Numbered from the stretch's first letter, positions 17,541 to 26,850 are shown. The stretch is DNA of 64,000 nucleotides from Hymenobacter nivis (GCF_006439025.1 NZ_RCYZ01000007.1:120825-184824); one strand, 5' to 3'. Notes: generated by a model not told the origin, from the letters alone. Numbers and translations: made by a program.

Positions 17541-18068
17541 TTACCTAGCGGGGGCGGGCGGCGGCAGGTAGCGCAGCAGCACCGCGCCGGCGGCCCACAG
17601 CAGCACGTCTTCGCCCAGGCCCACCGTGGTGGGCGGCAAGGCAGTTTTTTCGGTGATGGCCTTGCGCAGCCGGTACCAGCCAAACGTGGCCGCGGCCGCG
17701 CCCAGGCCGCCCAGCAGGGCCCCGCGCCAGGGGCTTTGGCCAGTGGCCTGGCACCAAGTGGCGCCGGCCAGCGCGCTGCCCAAGGTGCGCAGGCCCAGGC
17801 CGCGGGGAGCGGTGCGGGGGGCCGCGCCGGGGTTTTTATCGTGCATGAACTCGCGGGTGGCGGCCAGCTCCAGGGCGACGGCCACGGCCGGCTGCTGCAA
17901 CAGCCGCAGCGGCGAACCGGCCAGCGCCGGGGCCGGGTGGCGCACCAGGTAGTGGCTGAGCAGCGTGGGGGCCACGGCGCTGCGCATGCCGGCCAGGGCA
18001 GCAAAGCCGAGCACCGGCCAGTAGGTAGCCGCCGGCCGGCCGGCGGAAGAATCAGGGAAAGTGGGCAT
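17541..18068 (-). CDS. DUF4126-family membrane protein
   Basis: A 175-residue protein with several hydrophobic segments and the DUF4126 pattern: GFAALAGMRSAVAPTLLSHYL near the start, HDKNPGAAPRTAPRGLGLR in the middle, and a C-terminal YRLRKAI...GLGEDVLLWAAG. The function of this family is unknown. The frame is open upstream to 18179, but the ATG at 18068 is chosen because the upstream part is Pro/Lys-rich and unlike the family. It is convergent with the DUF1349 gene and divergent from the gene at 18238. Confidence 0.8.
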   Translation of the reverse strand: MPTFPDSSAGRPAATYWPVLGFAALAGMRSAVAPTLLSHYLVRHPAPALAGSPLRLLQQPAVAVALELAATREFMHDKNPGAAPRTAPRGLGLRTLGSALAGATWCQATGQSPWRGALLGGLGAAAATFGWYRLRKAITEKTALPPTTVGLGEDVLLWAAGAVLLRYLPPPAPAR

Positions 18069-18237
18069 GAGGAAAGCGTTGGGAATGCCCCTCCCTAACG
18101 AAATTAACCCGGCTGGGGTGGGGCGGCGGCCCGCTTTTTTGCCGCTGGGCGGTTTGGGGGCGGCAGCGCGGGGCGGCACAACTGCGGGGCCCCGCGCCGC
18201 GTAGGCTAAGGCTCATCCCCTCCCCACTCCCTGCGTC

Positions 18238-18657
18238 ATGGCCGATAAAACCCTGAAGGAAATTGCCACTAAAATGGCCAAGCTCGATATTGCTTTGCTC
18301 ACCACGCACACTAGCCGGGGCCAGCTCAGCAGCCGGCCCATGAGCAACAACGGCGACGTGGAGTACGACGGCAACTCGTATTACTTCACCTTTGAAGAAT
18401 CACGCACCGTAAAGGATATTACCGAAAACCAGCACGTTAACCTGGGCCTGAGCGGGCCGAAGGGCCTGTATATTTCCATCGTGGGCAACGCGCACCTCAT
18501 CCGGCAGCGGGCCACCATGCAGCAGCATTGGGTGCCCGATTTGGAGAAGTGGTTTAAAGATGGCCTCGATACGCCGGGCGTGGTGCTGGTGCGCGTGGAA
18601 GCCAAGCGCATCAAGTACTGGCAGGGCGAGGACGAAGGCGAACTGACCGTGCAGTAG
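18238..18657 (+). CDS. Pyridoxamine 5'-phosphate oxidase-like stress protein
   Basis: A 139-residue split-barrel flavin-binding-type protein of the general stress protein 26 group. Typical features are ALLTTHTSRGQLSSRPM, YYFTFEESRTVKDI and GLYISIVGNAHLI, ending in VRVEAKRIKYW. Members bind FMN or related cofactors; the enzymatic reaction of this one is unknown. It is a single gene with a strong terminator immediately after. Confidence 0.88.
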   Translation: MADKTLKEIATKMAKLDIALLTTHTSRGQLSSRPMSNNGDVEYDGNSYYFTFEESRTVKDITENQHVNLGLSGPKGLYISIVGNAHLIRQRATMQQHWVPDLEKWFKDGLDTPGVVLVRVEAKRIKYWQGEDEGELTVQ

Positions 18658-18679
18658 CCGCTGCTTGCGCAACACTACC

Positions 18680-18715
18680 CGAAACCGCCCCGGCCGCCGC
18701 GCTGGGGCGGTTTCG
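18680..18715 (+). terminator. Terminator after the PNPOx-like gene
   Basis: A perfect 12-bp stem (18680-18691 with 18704-18715, arm CGAAACCGCCCC), 12-base loop, then TTCTT. Confidence 0.85.
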
Positions 18716-18769
18716 TTCTTAAGGAGGCGCTGGCTGTACTTTTCGCCCCTCACTTCCCCCGATCGCCTC

Positions 18770-19600
18770 ATGAAACTGCTGCGCTTACTACTCTTGGTTG
18801 GGCTGGGGGCCTGGGCGGGGCCAGCCGGGGCCCGGGGCCCCGGGCCGGCTTTCCGGGTCATTGCATTTTTTACGGGCCGCCACGATTTGGCGCACGTCGA
18901 TTTTGTGCGCGAGGCCAACCAGTGGTTTCCGCAGCAGGCGGCGCAGCACGGCTTTGCCTACGACACCACCTCGAACTGGCAAAACCTGAACGCCGCCTTT
19001 CTAGCCCGCTACCAGGTGGTGCTGTTTTTGGATACGCGGCCCGAGCAGCCGGCCCAGCGCGCCGCCTTCGAGCAGTACATGGCGCACGGCGGCGCCTGGA
19101 TGGGCTTTCACTTCGCCGCGTTTGCCCTCACGCCCTCGGACTACCCGCAGAACTGGGACTGGTACCACAACCAGTTTTTGGGCACGGGCGAGTACGCGGG
19201 CAACACCTGGCGGCCCACCGCCGCCACCCTGCGCGTGCAGGACCGCCGCCACCCCGCCACGCGCGGCCTGCCCGCCACCTTCGTTTCAGCGCCCAACGAG
19301 TGGTACAAGTGGACGCGCGACCTGCGCCAGAACCCCGACATCGACGTCTTGCTGGCCATCGACCCGCGCAGCTTCCCGCTCGGCACGGGGCCCAAGCCGC
19401 ACGAAATCTGGCACGAAGGCTACTACCCCGTGGCCTGGGCCAACCGGCGCTACCGCATGGTGTACCTGAACATGGGCCACAACGACATGGACTACGAGCA
19501 CGGCACCAACCGCGCGCTGTCGTCCACGTTCGGCAGCCCCGTGCAAAGCCAGTTTATCTTGCGCAGCCTCCTGTGGCTGGGCAAGGGCCGCCGGCCGTAG
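18770..19600 (+). CDS. Secreted ThuA-domain protein
   Basis: A 276-residue exported protein. The signal peptide is MKLLRLLLLVGLGAWAGPAGA. The mature part is one ThuA (trehalose-utilisation-like, glutamine-amidotransferase-fold) domain with VVLFLDTRP, GGAWMGFHFAAFA, YPVAWANRRYRMVYLNMGHNDMDYE and a terminal ILRSLLWL. Related proteins occur with sugar oxidoreductases or glycosidases, and their activity is not settled. The ATG at 18770 begins the signal peptide. The deacetylase gene follows after 35 bases, so an operon is likely. Confidence 0.88.
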   Translation: MKLLRLLLLVGLGAWAGPAGARGPGPAFRVIAFFTGRHDLAHVDFVREANQWFPQQAAQHGFAYDTTSNWQNLNAAFLARYQVVLFLDTRPEQPAQRAAFEQYMAHGGAWMGFHFAAFALTPSDYPQNWDWYHNQFLGTGEYAGNTWRPTAATLRVQDRRHPATRGLPATFVSAPNEWYKWTRDLRQNPDIDVLLAIDPRSFPLGTGPKPHEIWHEGYYPVAWANRRYRMVYLNMGHNDMDYEHGTNRALSSTFGSPVQSQFILRSLLWLGKGRRP

Positions 19601-19635
19601 CCCAGCTCCTCACTAGTAAGTTGTTTACCCACCGA

Positions 19636-20499
19636 ATGTCCTTTTTTTCCTTGCCCGCCCATTGCCTGCGCAAGGCGCGCACCCGCTACGGGCTGGCCGC
19701 GGCCCTGCTACTGGCCGGCCACGCGGCCACCGCCCAAACCGCCCCGGGGGCCCCCGCCAACGCCTGGCACGGCAAGCCCTGCGCCGTGGTGCTGACCTAC
19801 GACGACGCCATCGACGCCGACCTCGACAACGCCATTCCGGCCCTCGATTCGCTGAAGCTGCGGGGCACGTTTTACCTCATCGGGGCGGCGCCGGTGGTGG
19901 CCAAGCGGCTGCCCGAGTGGCGGCGGGCGGCCCAGCGCGGGCACGAGCTGGGCAACCACGCCCTGGTGCACCCCTGCGACGGCAGCCTGCCGGGCCGCGG
20001 CTTCGTGACGCCCGACAACGACCTGAGCAAGTACACCGTGGGCCGCGCCGTGGCCGAAATCCGAGCCACCAACACGCTGCTCCAGGCCATCGACGGCAAA
20101 ACGGCTCGCACCTTTGCCTTCCCGTGCGGCGACCGGCAGATTGGCGGCGTGAACTTCTACGACCAACTGAAGGGCGATTTTGTGGCCGCCCGCGGCGTGG
20201 CCCCCGGCCTGCAAACGCCCGGGCAGGTGGACCTGGCCAACGTGGAGTGCTACGGCATCAACGGCCAGGACGGCAAGTACCTGGTTGATTTGGTGAAGCA
20301 GGCCCAAAAGTCGCGCACGCTGCTGGTGTTCCTCTTCCACGGGGTAGGCGGCGGCCACCCGCTGAACGTGGACCTGGCCGCGCACCGCCAACTGTTGCGC
20401 TACCTCAAGGCCCACGAGCGGGAAATCGACGTAGCCCCGCTGGTGGAGGAGGCCGAAATCATTCAGGCGTACCAGAAAAGCGGCCCGGCGCGCAAATAA
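19636..20499 (+). CDS. Secreted polysaccharide deacetylase (CE4/NodB)
   Basis: A 287-residue exported protein. An N-terminal signal segment (LAAALLLAGHAATAQ) precedes a NodB-type domain. Motif 1 is LTYDDAIDAD (metal-binding aspartates). Motif 2 is GNHALVHP, giving the H...H metal ligands. Later motifs include TFAFPCGD and LLVFLFHGVGGG. Such enzymes remove N-acetyl or O-acetyl groups from chitin-like, peptidoglycan or xylan substrates; the actual substrate is not visible. The open frame extends far upstream as a shadow of the ThuA gene, so the ATG at 19636 is used. Confidence 0.88.
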   Translation: MSFFSLPAHCLRKARTRYGLAAALLLAGHAATAQTAPGAPANAWHGKPCAVVLTYDDAIDADLDNAIPALDSLKLRGTFYLIGAAPVVAKRLPEWRRAAQRGHELGNHALVHPCDGSLPGRGFVTPDNDLSKYTVGRAVAEIRATNTLLQAIDGKTARTFAFPCGDRQIGGVNFYDQLKGDFVAARGVAPGLQTPGQVDLANVECYGINGQDGKYLVDLVKQAQKSRTLLVFLFHGVGGGHPLNVDLAAHRQLLRYLKAHEREIDVAPLVEEAEIIQAYQKSGPARK

Positions 20500-20573
20500 G
20501 CGGGGCCCTAAAGCAAACCTAGGCCGAAAGCGTCTGTTGGGGTAACGCTACTTTTTCATTTTAGCTCCCCACC

Positions 20574-21449
20574 ATGTCTGCTACACTCACCATTGCTGCC
20601 AATTCAACTAATCCCCTCACCGTAAACCGCCTGGGCTACGGCACCATGCGCCTGACGGGCCCCGGCGTGTGGGGCGAACCGGCCGACCGGCCTCAGGCAC
20701 TGGAAATTTTGAAAACCGCCGTGGCCCACGGCGTCAACTTCATCGACACCGCCGACTACTACGGCGAGGACATCACCAACCGCTTGATTGTGGAGGCCTT
20801 GCACCCCTACCCACAGGACCTGGTGATTTGCACGAAGGTGGGCGCTACCCGCCGGCCTGACAAAAGCTGGGTGCCCTTCAACACGCCCGAGAACCTGCGC
20901 ACGAGCATCGAGAACAACCTGCGCACCCTCAAGCAAGAGCAAGTGCAGCTGGTGCACCTGCGCCTGATGGGCCCCGGCGCGGTGCCGCTGGACGAGCAGC
21001 TCGGCGCTATGTTTGAGCTGCAAAAGGAAGGCAAAATCCAGCACGTGGGCCTGAGCAACGTGAGCCGCGAGGAGCTGGAAACCGGCCTCAAAATGGGCGA
21101 AATTGCCACCGTGGAGAACATGTACGGCTATGCCCAGCGCACCACCCTGCGCGACGCCCACGGCGAAACCCGCGGCGGCGAGGAGGTGCTGGCCCTGTGC
21201 GAGCAGCACGGCATTCCGCTGGTGCCGTTCTTCTCGCTGGTGCACGGCCTGCCCAATGCCGGCGACAAGCTGGCCACGTTGGCCAAGGAGCGCGGCGTGT
21301 CGGAAGCCCAGCTCAACATTGCCTGGCTGCTGCACAAGTCGCCCCTGTTGCTGCCCATCCCGGGCACGTCGTCGCTGGTGCACCTGCGCGAAAACCTGGC
21401 GGCCGCCGCCATCCAACTCAGCGCCGAGGACATGGCCTACCTGGGGTAA
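20574..21449 (+). CDS. Aldo/keto reductase
   Basis: A 291-residue cytoplasmic NADPH-dependent aldo/keto reductase. The catalytic tetrad is visible as D and Y in DTADYYGE, K in CTKVGA and H in LVHLR. The cofactor-binding end is LPIPGTSSLVHLRENLAAA. Substrate cannot be predicted. It resembles the oxidoreductases of the AKR13-like group. It is monocistronic with no regulator nearby. Confidence 0.9.
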   Translation: MSATLTIAANSTNPLTVNRLGYGTMRLTGPGVWGEPADRPQALEILKTAVAHGVNFIDTADYYGEDITNRLIVEALHPYPQDLVICTKVGATRRPDKSWVPFNTPENLRTSIENNLRTLKQEQVQLVHLRLMGPGAVPLDEQLGAMFELQKEGKIQHVGLSNVSREELETGLKMGEIATVENMYGYAQRTTLRDAHGETRGGEEVLALCEQHGIPLVPFFSLVHGLPNAGDKLATLAKERGVSEAQLNIAWLLHKSPLLLPIPGTSSLVHLRENLAAAAIQLSAEDMAYLG

Positions 21450-21565
21450 TTGGGTGGGGCTCCGGGGCCCCTAGCCGTGCTTTTTCTGCATCCTGGGGGC
21501 CCCAAAGCGGGACGCTAGCGGCGGCTTTGCGTTACTTGCGGGCCGTAACCTCTTACTGCAACCGT

Positions 21566-23062
21566 ATGCCGAGAAGCTATTTGCGCGCCGCCTTGGCCCT
21601 GGGATGCGCGGCCCTGCTGGCCGGCGGGGCCCCGAAGCCCCGCCCCCACGCCCCCGCCCCGGGGGCCCCCCAGCCCTACGGCGCGGTGCCCTCGGCCCGG
21701 CAGCTGGCCTGGCACGGGGTGGAAGTGTACGGCATCATGCACCTCACGCCCACCACGTTTGAGAACAAGGAATGGGGCTTCGGCGACGCTAATCCCACCA
21801 CCTTCAACCCAACGGATTTTAACGCCGACCAGATCATCAAGGCCGCCAAGGCCGGGGGGCTGCGGGGCATTGTGCTGGTGGCCAAGCACCACGACGGCTT
21901 TGCGCTGTGGCCCACCAAAACCACGGAATATAACATCAGCAAAAGCCCTTTCCGCGGTGGGAAAGGAGATTTGGTGCGCGAGATTGAGCAGGCTGCCCGC
22001 CGCAACGGCTTGCAGTTTGGCGTGTATTGCTCGCCCTGGGACCGCAACAGCGCCAAGTACGGCACGGGCGAATACCTAGCTATGTACCAGGCCCAGCTCA
22101 AGGAGCTGTATGGCCAGTACGGGCCCCTGTTTATGAGCTGGCACGACGGGGCCAACGGCGGCGACGGCTACTACGGCGGGGCCCGCGAAAAACGCAGCAT
22201 CGACAACGCCACGTACTACGACTGGGACCACACCTGGGGCGACATTACCCGGAAGATGCAGCCGACGGCCAACATTTTCAGCGACGTGGGCTGGGATGTG
22301 CGCTGGGTGGGCAACGAGGAAGGCCACGCCGCCGAAACCAGCTGGGCCACCTTTACCCCCATGCCCGCCGCGGGCAAAAACGTGGCCGTGCCCGGCCAGT
22401 CCAACTACCCGGAAAACCCCGTGGGCACCCGCAACGGCAAGTTTTGGATGCCCGCCGAGTGCGACGTGCCGCTGCGCAAAGGCTGGTTTTACCACCCCGC
22501 CGAGCAGCCCAAAACGCCCGCTGCCCTCTTCGACCTCTACCTGAAAAGCGTGGGCCGCGGCGCCGCCCTCGACCTCGGCCTAGCCCCCGATACCCGCGGC
22601 CAGCTGCACCCCGACGACGTGGCCGCGCTCCAAGCCTTCGGCAACATGGTGCAGCACACCTTTGCCCGCAACCTGGCCCGCAAGGCGCGCCTCACGGCCA
22701 GCAACACCCGGGGCCCCGGCTACGCCGCCAGCACCGTGCTGGACGGCAACGGCCAAACCTACTGGGCCACAGCCGACGCCGTGACGAAGGCCAGCCTGAC
22801 GCTGGAACTGCCGGGGCCCCAAACGTTTGACGTCATCAGCCTGCAAGAATACATCCCGCTGGGCCAGCGCATCGAGGCGTTCAACGTGGAGGCGTGGGAC
22901 GGCACGGGCTGGAAAAAAATTGGCGGCGGCACCAGCATCGGGGCCAAGCGCCTCCTCGCGCTTGACGCGCCCGTAACGGCCAGCAAAGTCCGCCTGAACC
23001 TCACCCAGTCGCCCGTGTGCCTCACCCTCAGCGAGTTCGGCCTCTACAAGCGCACGGAGTAA
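21566..23062 (+). CDS. Secreted GH29 alpha-L-fucosidase with C-terminal CBM
   Basis: A 498-residue exported enzyme. The signal peptide ends near LLAGG. The GH29 barrel (about 40-370) shows GIMHLTPTTFENKEWG, AKHHDGFALWPTKTTEYNI, GVYCSPWDRN and SWHDGANGG, where D194 is the expected nucleophile. Residues about 380-498 form a discoidin-like (F5/8, CBM32-type) domain, ending KVRLNLTQS...LSEFGLYK. It should remove terminal alpha-L-fucose from glycans. The ATG at 21566 is chosen for the signal peptide. A GGGCCC-containing terminator follows. Confidence 0.92.
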   Translation: MPRSYLRAALALGCAALLAGGAPKPRPHAPAPGAPQPYGAVPSARQLAWHGVEVYGIMHLTPTTFENKEWGFGDANPTTFNPTDFNADQIIKAAKAGGLRGIVLVAKHHDGFALWPTKTTEYNISKSPFRGGKGDLVREIEQAARRNGLQFGVYCSPWDRNSAKYGTGEYLAMYQAQLKELYGQYGPLFMSWHDGANGGDGYYGGAREKRSIDNATYYDWDHTWGDITRKMQPTANIFSDVGWDVRWVGNEEGHAAETSWATFTPMPAAGKNVAVPGQSNYPENPVGTRNGKFWMPAECDVPLRKGWFYHPAEQPKTPAALFDLYLKSVGRGAALDLGLAPDTRGQLHPDDVAALQAFGNMVQHTFARNLARKARLTASNTRGPGYAASTVLDGNGQTYWATADAVTKASLTLELPGPQTFDVISLQEYIPLGQRIEAFNVEAWDGTGWKKIGGGTSIGAKRLLALDAPVTASKVRLNLTQSPVCLTLSEFGLYKRTE

Positions 23063-23064
23063 AG

Positions 23065-23094
23065 CGAGGGCCCCGGCTCAGCCAGGGGCCCTCG
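23065..23094 (+). terminator. Hairpin after the fucosidase gene
   Basis: A perfect 10-bp stem CGAGGGCCCC (23065-23074) with its complement at 23085-23094 and a 10-base loop. No T-run follows, so termination efficiency is uncertain. Confidence 0.6.
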
Positions 23095-23201
23095 CCCATT
23101 GGCCTTCAGCAGAACTTACGTACTTGTAGCCCCGGCGGGGCTTTGTCGTTGGCAAGCAGTATTTTAACGCTATCGTGCCAAAGTAGCATTATTTTAGGGG
23201 C

Positions 23202-24311
23202 ATGAAACGCAGCTTTTGGTTTGGCTTTGGCGCTTGGCTACTGGTGGGGCCCCTGCGCGCCCAGTCGCTGGCCGGCCCCTGGCAGGGCGTCGAAACCGAC
23301 ACCCACCGCCGGGGCGCGCGCTGGCCCACCGAGCTGCGGGTGCAGAAAAGCGCGGGCGACGGCCTCTTTGGCGTGCTTTACCAGGAGGAAGGCGGCAACC
23401 CCGGGGCCTCGGTCACGTTCCGGATGCAGGGCACGCGCACGGCCGGCGGCATGCGGCTGGCGCATGGGCGCAAGCTCAGCGAAACCGGGCGTCGGTTCCT
23501 CAGCTACTGGTGCTCCGGGGCCATCGCGTTCACCTACGACGCCGCCGAGGAAAAGCTGACCGGCCACGCCACCTACGAGCCCGTGGGCGACTGCACCACG
23601 GGCACCTACACGTTCTACCGCATCCGGCTGAAATCGGCCGCCGCGGTGCGCGCCGGGGCCCTGAGCACCGTGCGCGTGTCAGGCCGCGAGGTGCAGTGGT
23701 TTGCCGACGCCGACCTGCGGCAGCCCCTGGCCACCGGCAACACCTACCGCACCCGGCTCCGCAAGCCCACCACCTTCTACCTGAAGCAAAATTATTACCC
23801 TACCGAGCAAAGCGCCGTGGTGCCCATCACCGTGGGCATTGTGGGGGCCCCCGCGCCACCTGCGCCCGCGCCGCCAGTAGCCGAGCCGCCTGAGCCGCCA
23901 GTAGCTGCCGCCCCGCCGGCGGCGCTGCCCGATACGCTGCGCCCCGCAGCCCCCGCGGCCGTACCTGCGCCGGTGGTGCCGCCCGCGCCGGTGGTGCTGC
24001 CGCGGGTGCTGTTTCAGGTGGGCAAGGCCAAGCTGCTGCCCGCAGCCCGCCCGGCCCTCGACCAGCTGGCGGCCAGCCTGCTGGCGCAGCCAGACCGGCG
24101 CGTGCGGGTGCTGGGCCACACCGACCGCGTGGGCGAACCCACTAAAAACCAGGTACTCTCGGAGGAGCGGGCCGCCGCCGTGCAGGCCTACCTGGTGCGC
24201 GCCGGCGTAGCCGCCAGCCGCATTGCCACCGCCGGCTACGGCGACGCCCGCCCCCTCTACCCCTCACCCGACGCCCGCAACCGGCGCGTGGAAGTAGAAG
24301 AAGTACCATAG
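23202..24311 (+). CDS. OmpA-family outer membrane protein
   Basis: A 369-residue exported protein. The signal peptide is MKRSFWFGFGAWLLVGPLRAQ. A beta-rich N-terminal region (about 22-145, beginning LAGPWQGVETD) is followed by a small beta segment, a Pro/Ala-rich linker (about 210-260) and a C-terminal OmpA/MotB peptidoglycan-binding domain (about 265-369). The last carries LFQVGKAKLLP, VLGHTDRVGE and NRRVEVEEVP. It probably anchors the envelope to peptidoglycan while the N-terminal domain has an unknown task. The ATG at 23202 starts the signal sequence. Confidence 0.88.
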   Translation: MKRSFWFGFGAWLLVGPLRAQSLAGPWQGVETDTHRRGARWPTELRVQKSAGDGLFGVLYQEEGGNPGASVTFRMQGTRTAGGMRLAHGRKLSETGRRFLSYWCSGAIAFTYDAAEEKLTGHATYEPVGDCTTGTYTFYRIRLKSAAAVRAGALSTVRVSGREVQWFADADLRQPLATGNTYRTRLRKPTTFYLKQNYYPTEQSAVVPITVGIVGAPAPPAPAPPVAEPPEPPVAAAPPAALPDTLRPAAPAAVPAPVVPPAPVVLPRVLFQVGKAKLLPAARPALDQLAASLLAQPDRRVRVLGHTDRVGEPTKNQVLSEERAAAVQAYLVRAGVAASRIATAGYGDARPLYPSPDARNRRVEVEEVP

Positions 24312-24337
24312 GGGCCCCGGGGCCGGGTAGTTTCGGC

Positions 24338-24345
24338 TACTTTTG
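24338..24345 (+). promoter_or_regulatory. Promoter -7 box TACTTTTG before the SGNH hydrolase
   Basis: The octamer matches TAnnTTTG and lies 28 bases before the ATG at 24374. Confidence 0.5.
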
Positions 24346-24373
24346 CCGGGCCCCACAAGGGCCTTGTTGGCTT

Positions 24374-25099
24374 ATGAAATACTGCTTGCTTCCCGCGCTG
24401 GCCCTGGGCCTGCTGGCTTTCCCGCTCCGGGCCCAACAGGCCCCGGCCGCCCCCCAGCCAGCCCCGGCGCAGGCCACCCTGCCGCGCTACACCACCGAAA
24501 ACCAGCAACTGGCGCCCCCCGTGGCCGGCACGCCGCGCGTGGTGCTGATGGGCAACTCCATCACCGATGCGTGGCCCGGGGCCGACCCGGCGTTCTTCGC
24601 CGGCCGGCCCTACGAGTACGTGGGCCGCGGCGTGGGCGGGCAGGTATCGGCCGCCATGCTCGAGCGCTTCCAGCGCGACGCGCTCGACCTGCACCCCGCC
24701 GTGGTGGTCATTTTGGCCGGCATCAACGACATTGCCCAGAACGCGGGGCCCTACCAGCCCGCGGCCACCCTCGGCAACATCACGGCAATGGCCGAGCGGG
24801 CCCACGCGCAGGGCGTGCGCGTCGTGCTCAGCTCGGTGACACCCGCCGCCGAGTTTCCGTGGCGGCCCGGCCTGGGCCCGGGGCCCAAAGTGGTGGCCCT
24901 GAACGCCCAAATCAAGGCCTACGCCCGCCAGCACCACTTCGTATATCTCGATTACTACGCCGCCCTCGCCGACGGCCACCTGGGCATGAAGGACGGCTTG
25001 GCCCGCGACGGCGTGCACCCCACCCTGGCCGGCTACCGCGTGATGGAGCCCCTGCTGCAAGAAGCCGTAGCCAAGGCCCTCAAGCACAAGCAGCGCTAA
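24374..25099 (+). CDS. Secreted SGNH/GDSL hydrolase
   Basis: A 241-residue exported esterase-like protein. The signal peptide is MKYCLLPALALGLLAFPLRAQ. The SGNH blocks are in order: VLMGNSITD with the nucleophile serine, GVGGQVS with glycine, LAGINDI with asparagine, and RDGVHPT with the Asp-His pair near the end. Family members de-esterify acylated sugars or lipids. In a segment rich in glycosidases a carbohydrate esterase is plausible, but unproven. Confidence 0.9.
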   Translation: MKYCLLPALALGLLAFPLRAQQAPAAPQPAPAQATLPRYTTENQQLAPPVAGTPRVVLMGNSITDAWPGADPAFFAGRPYEYVGRGVGGQVSAAMLERFQRDALDLHPAVVVILAGINDIAQNAGPYQPAATLGNITAMAERAHAQGVRVVLSSVTPAAEFPWRPGLGPGPKVVALNAQIKAYARQHHFVYLDYYAALADGHLGMKDGLARDGVHPTLAGYRVMEPLLQEAVAKALKHKQR

Positions 25100-25224
25100 G
25101 CCGCCAGGGGCCCTGGCCGGCCGGCAAACCTTCACCTGGGCGTAACACTGGGGCCTGCGGGGCAACCACCAGGACACACGCCGGGCCGTGTTTTGCGGGA
25201 TAATTCACGTTGAATATTCACGCA

Positions 25225-26547
25225 ATGCAAGCAAAGTACTACCCATTGGTTCGGGCTGTTGGAAGCGTTATCATGGGCGGGGCCCTGCTCGCGGGCTGCG
25301 CCAAGAACGACGCCGCCACGCCGGGGGCCCCGGCCTACCCCGCCTACGCCGAAGCCGCCGCCCCGCGGGTGCTGGCCACCGCCCCCAACGGCACCGTGCT
25401 CTACAACGGCGGCTTCGGCTCGGCCCTGGCCCCCGACCCCAACGACCCCGCAGTGTTTTACCTGCTCACCGACCGGGGCCCCAACGCGGCGGGCGTGGCG
25501 GCCAATTCCATCATCTTTGGCAAGGCCGATTTCACCCCGCAGATCGGTAAGTTTCGGCTGAAGGACAACCAGTTGGTGCTGGAGCAAACCATCCTGCTCA
25601 AAAACGCCGCCGGCCAGCTCCTCACCGGCCTGCCCAACCCCGCGGGCCAGGGCAGCACCGGCGAAACCGCCCTCGACGCCAGCGGCCAGCCCCTGCCCAC
25701 CAGCCCCGACGGCCTCGACTCGGAGGGCCTGGTGCTGGCCGCCGACGGCACGTTTTGGGTGAGCGACGAGTACGGGCCCCACCTCGTGCACTTCGACGCG
25801 GCGGGCAAAACCATCGAGCGCATCAACCCCTTCGGCACCGGCACCGGCGGCCGCCGCCTGCCCCTGGTGCTGGCCCGCCGCCGCCCCAACCGCGGCATGG
25901 AGGGCCTCACGCTCACGCCCGACGGCAAAACGCTGGTCGGCCTCATGCAGTCGCCGCTCCACAACCCCTCGTCGGCGGCCGTGTCGGGCTCCACGGTGCT
26001 GCGCGTCGTCACGTTCGACATCGCCACCGCCGCCACCCGGCAGTACGTGTACCTGATGGAGAATGCGGGCCTGACCGGGTGCAGCGAAATTGCGGCCATC
26101 ACCGGCACCACCTTTCTGGCCCTGGAGCGCGACGGCCTGTACGGCGGCAGCCCCACGGCCCCGGCCGCGTTCAAGCGGGTGTACAAGTTCGACCTGGCCG
26201 GGGCCACCGAGGTATCGGACGGGGCCGACGGCGCCGCCGGCAAGCTCTACGGGGGCCTCACGCTGGAGCAGCTCAAAACCCCGGCCGGCCTGGCCGCCGC
26301 GGGCGTCGTGCCCGTCACCAAAACCCTGGTCCTCGACCTGCTGACGGACATTTCGCCCGTGTACCCCCACGACAAGGCCGAGGGCCTGGCCCTGCTGGCC
26401 AACGGCCAACTGGCCATTTCCAACGACGACGACTTCGGGGTAATCGACAACGGGCAAAACGGCTTCGCGCCCAAAATCCTGCCCGCCACCGGCAAGGTAG
26501 ACGTCAACCGCATCTACTTTGTACCCCTCAAGACCCCGCTGAAGTAG
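25225..26547 (+). CDS. Phytase-like esterase-domain lipoprotein
   Basis: A 440-residue lipoprotein. The lipobox is LLAGC. The mature part is a beta-propeller-like 'esterase-like activity of phytase' domain with LLTDRGPNAAG, DSEGLVLAADGTFWVSDEYG, GMEGLTLTPDGKTLVG and KAEGLALLANGQLAISNDDD, the repeated Glu-Gly-Leu blades typical of the family. It may hydrolyse phosphate or carboxyl esters outside the cell; the substrate is unknown. The ATG at 25225 is preferred to a TTG 15 bases upstream. Confidence 0.85.
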   Translation: MQAKYYPLVRAVGSVIMGGALLAGCAKNDAATPGAPAYPAYAEAAAPRVLATAPNGTVLYNGGFGSALAPDPNDPAVFYLLTDRGPNAAGVAANSIIFGKADFTPQIGKFRLKDNQLVLEQTILLKNAAGQLLTGLPNPAGQGSTGETALDASGQPLPTSPDGLDSEGLVLAADGTFWVSDEYGPHLVHFDAAGKTIERINPFGTGTGGRRLPLVLARRRPNRGMEGLTLTPDGKTLVGLMQSPLHNPSSAAVSGSTVLRVVTFDIATAATRQYVYLMENAGLTGCSEIAAITGTTFLALERDGLYGGSPTAPAAFKRVYKFDLAGATEVSDGADGAAGKLYGGLTLEQLKTPAGLAAAGVVPVTKTLVLDLLTDISPVYPHDKAEGLALLANGQLAISNDDDFGVIDNGQNGFAPKILPATGKVDVNRIYFVPLKTPLK

Positions 26548-26559
26548 GCCGCGAATCAT

Positions 26560-26579
26560 TTCACACAATCGTTAATGCA
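26560..26579. promoter_or_regulatory. Candidate LacI-type operator, upstream copy
   Basis: TTCACACAATCGTTAATGCA shares ACACAATCG and TAATG with the site at 49441-49457 read on the minus strand. It is CG-centred but only partly symmetric. Confidence 0.4.
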
Positions 26580-26836
26580 ATACTGTATTAACAGGGTCTT
26601 TTTTTGGGAATATATACTTAGATATATTTATTCAACTGCGGATGCTAGGGCCCTAAACGCCCGGCCTCGGTGCTATTTGACCGGCAAGCCCGCTATTTCA
26701 GCGCGGCTTGCCGGATGCTGGCATTTGGTAGATACAGGAAAAACCCTTATTATTGTTTCATTATTACCTCATCGCCGCACCTGCCTGGCTACTTAGCGAG
26801 GCATGGTCAAGCAGGCGATTTTTTTTGAAACAGATG

Positions 26837-26850
26837 CACAATCGATTGTG
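26837..26850. promoter_or_regulatory. Candidate LacI-type operator CACAATCGATTGTG
   Basis: A perfect 14-bp palindrome with a central CG, the form expected for LacI/GalR repressors. With its right flank it reads ATCGATTGTGAATATG, nearly the same as ATCGATTGTGTAAATATG at 49445-49462 beside the LacI-family gene. This suggests that regulator controls the arabinose operon. Confidence 0.6.

Noticed and set aside
26575..26796. A 73-codon open frame in the long intergenic region
   Set aside because: No family features, no promoter box, and it spans a hairpin; treated as non-coding.
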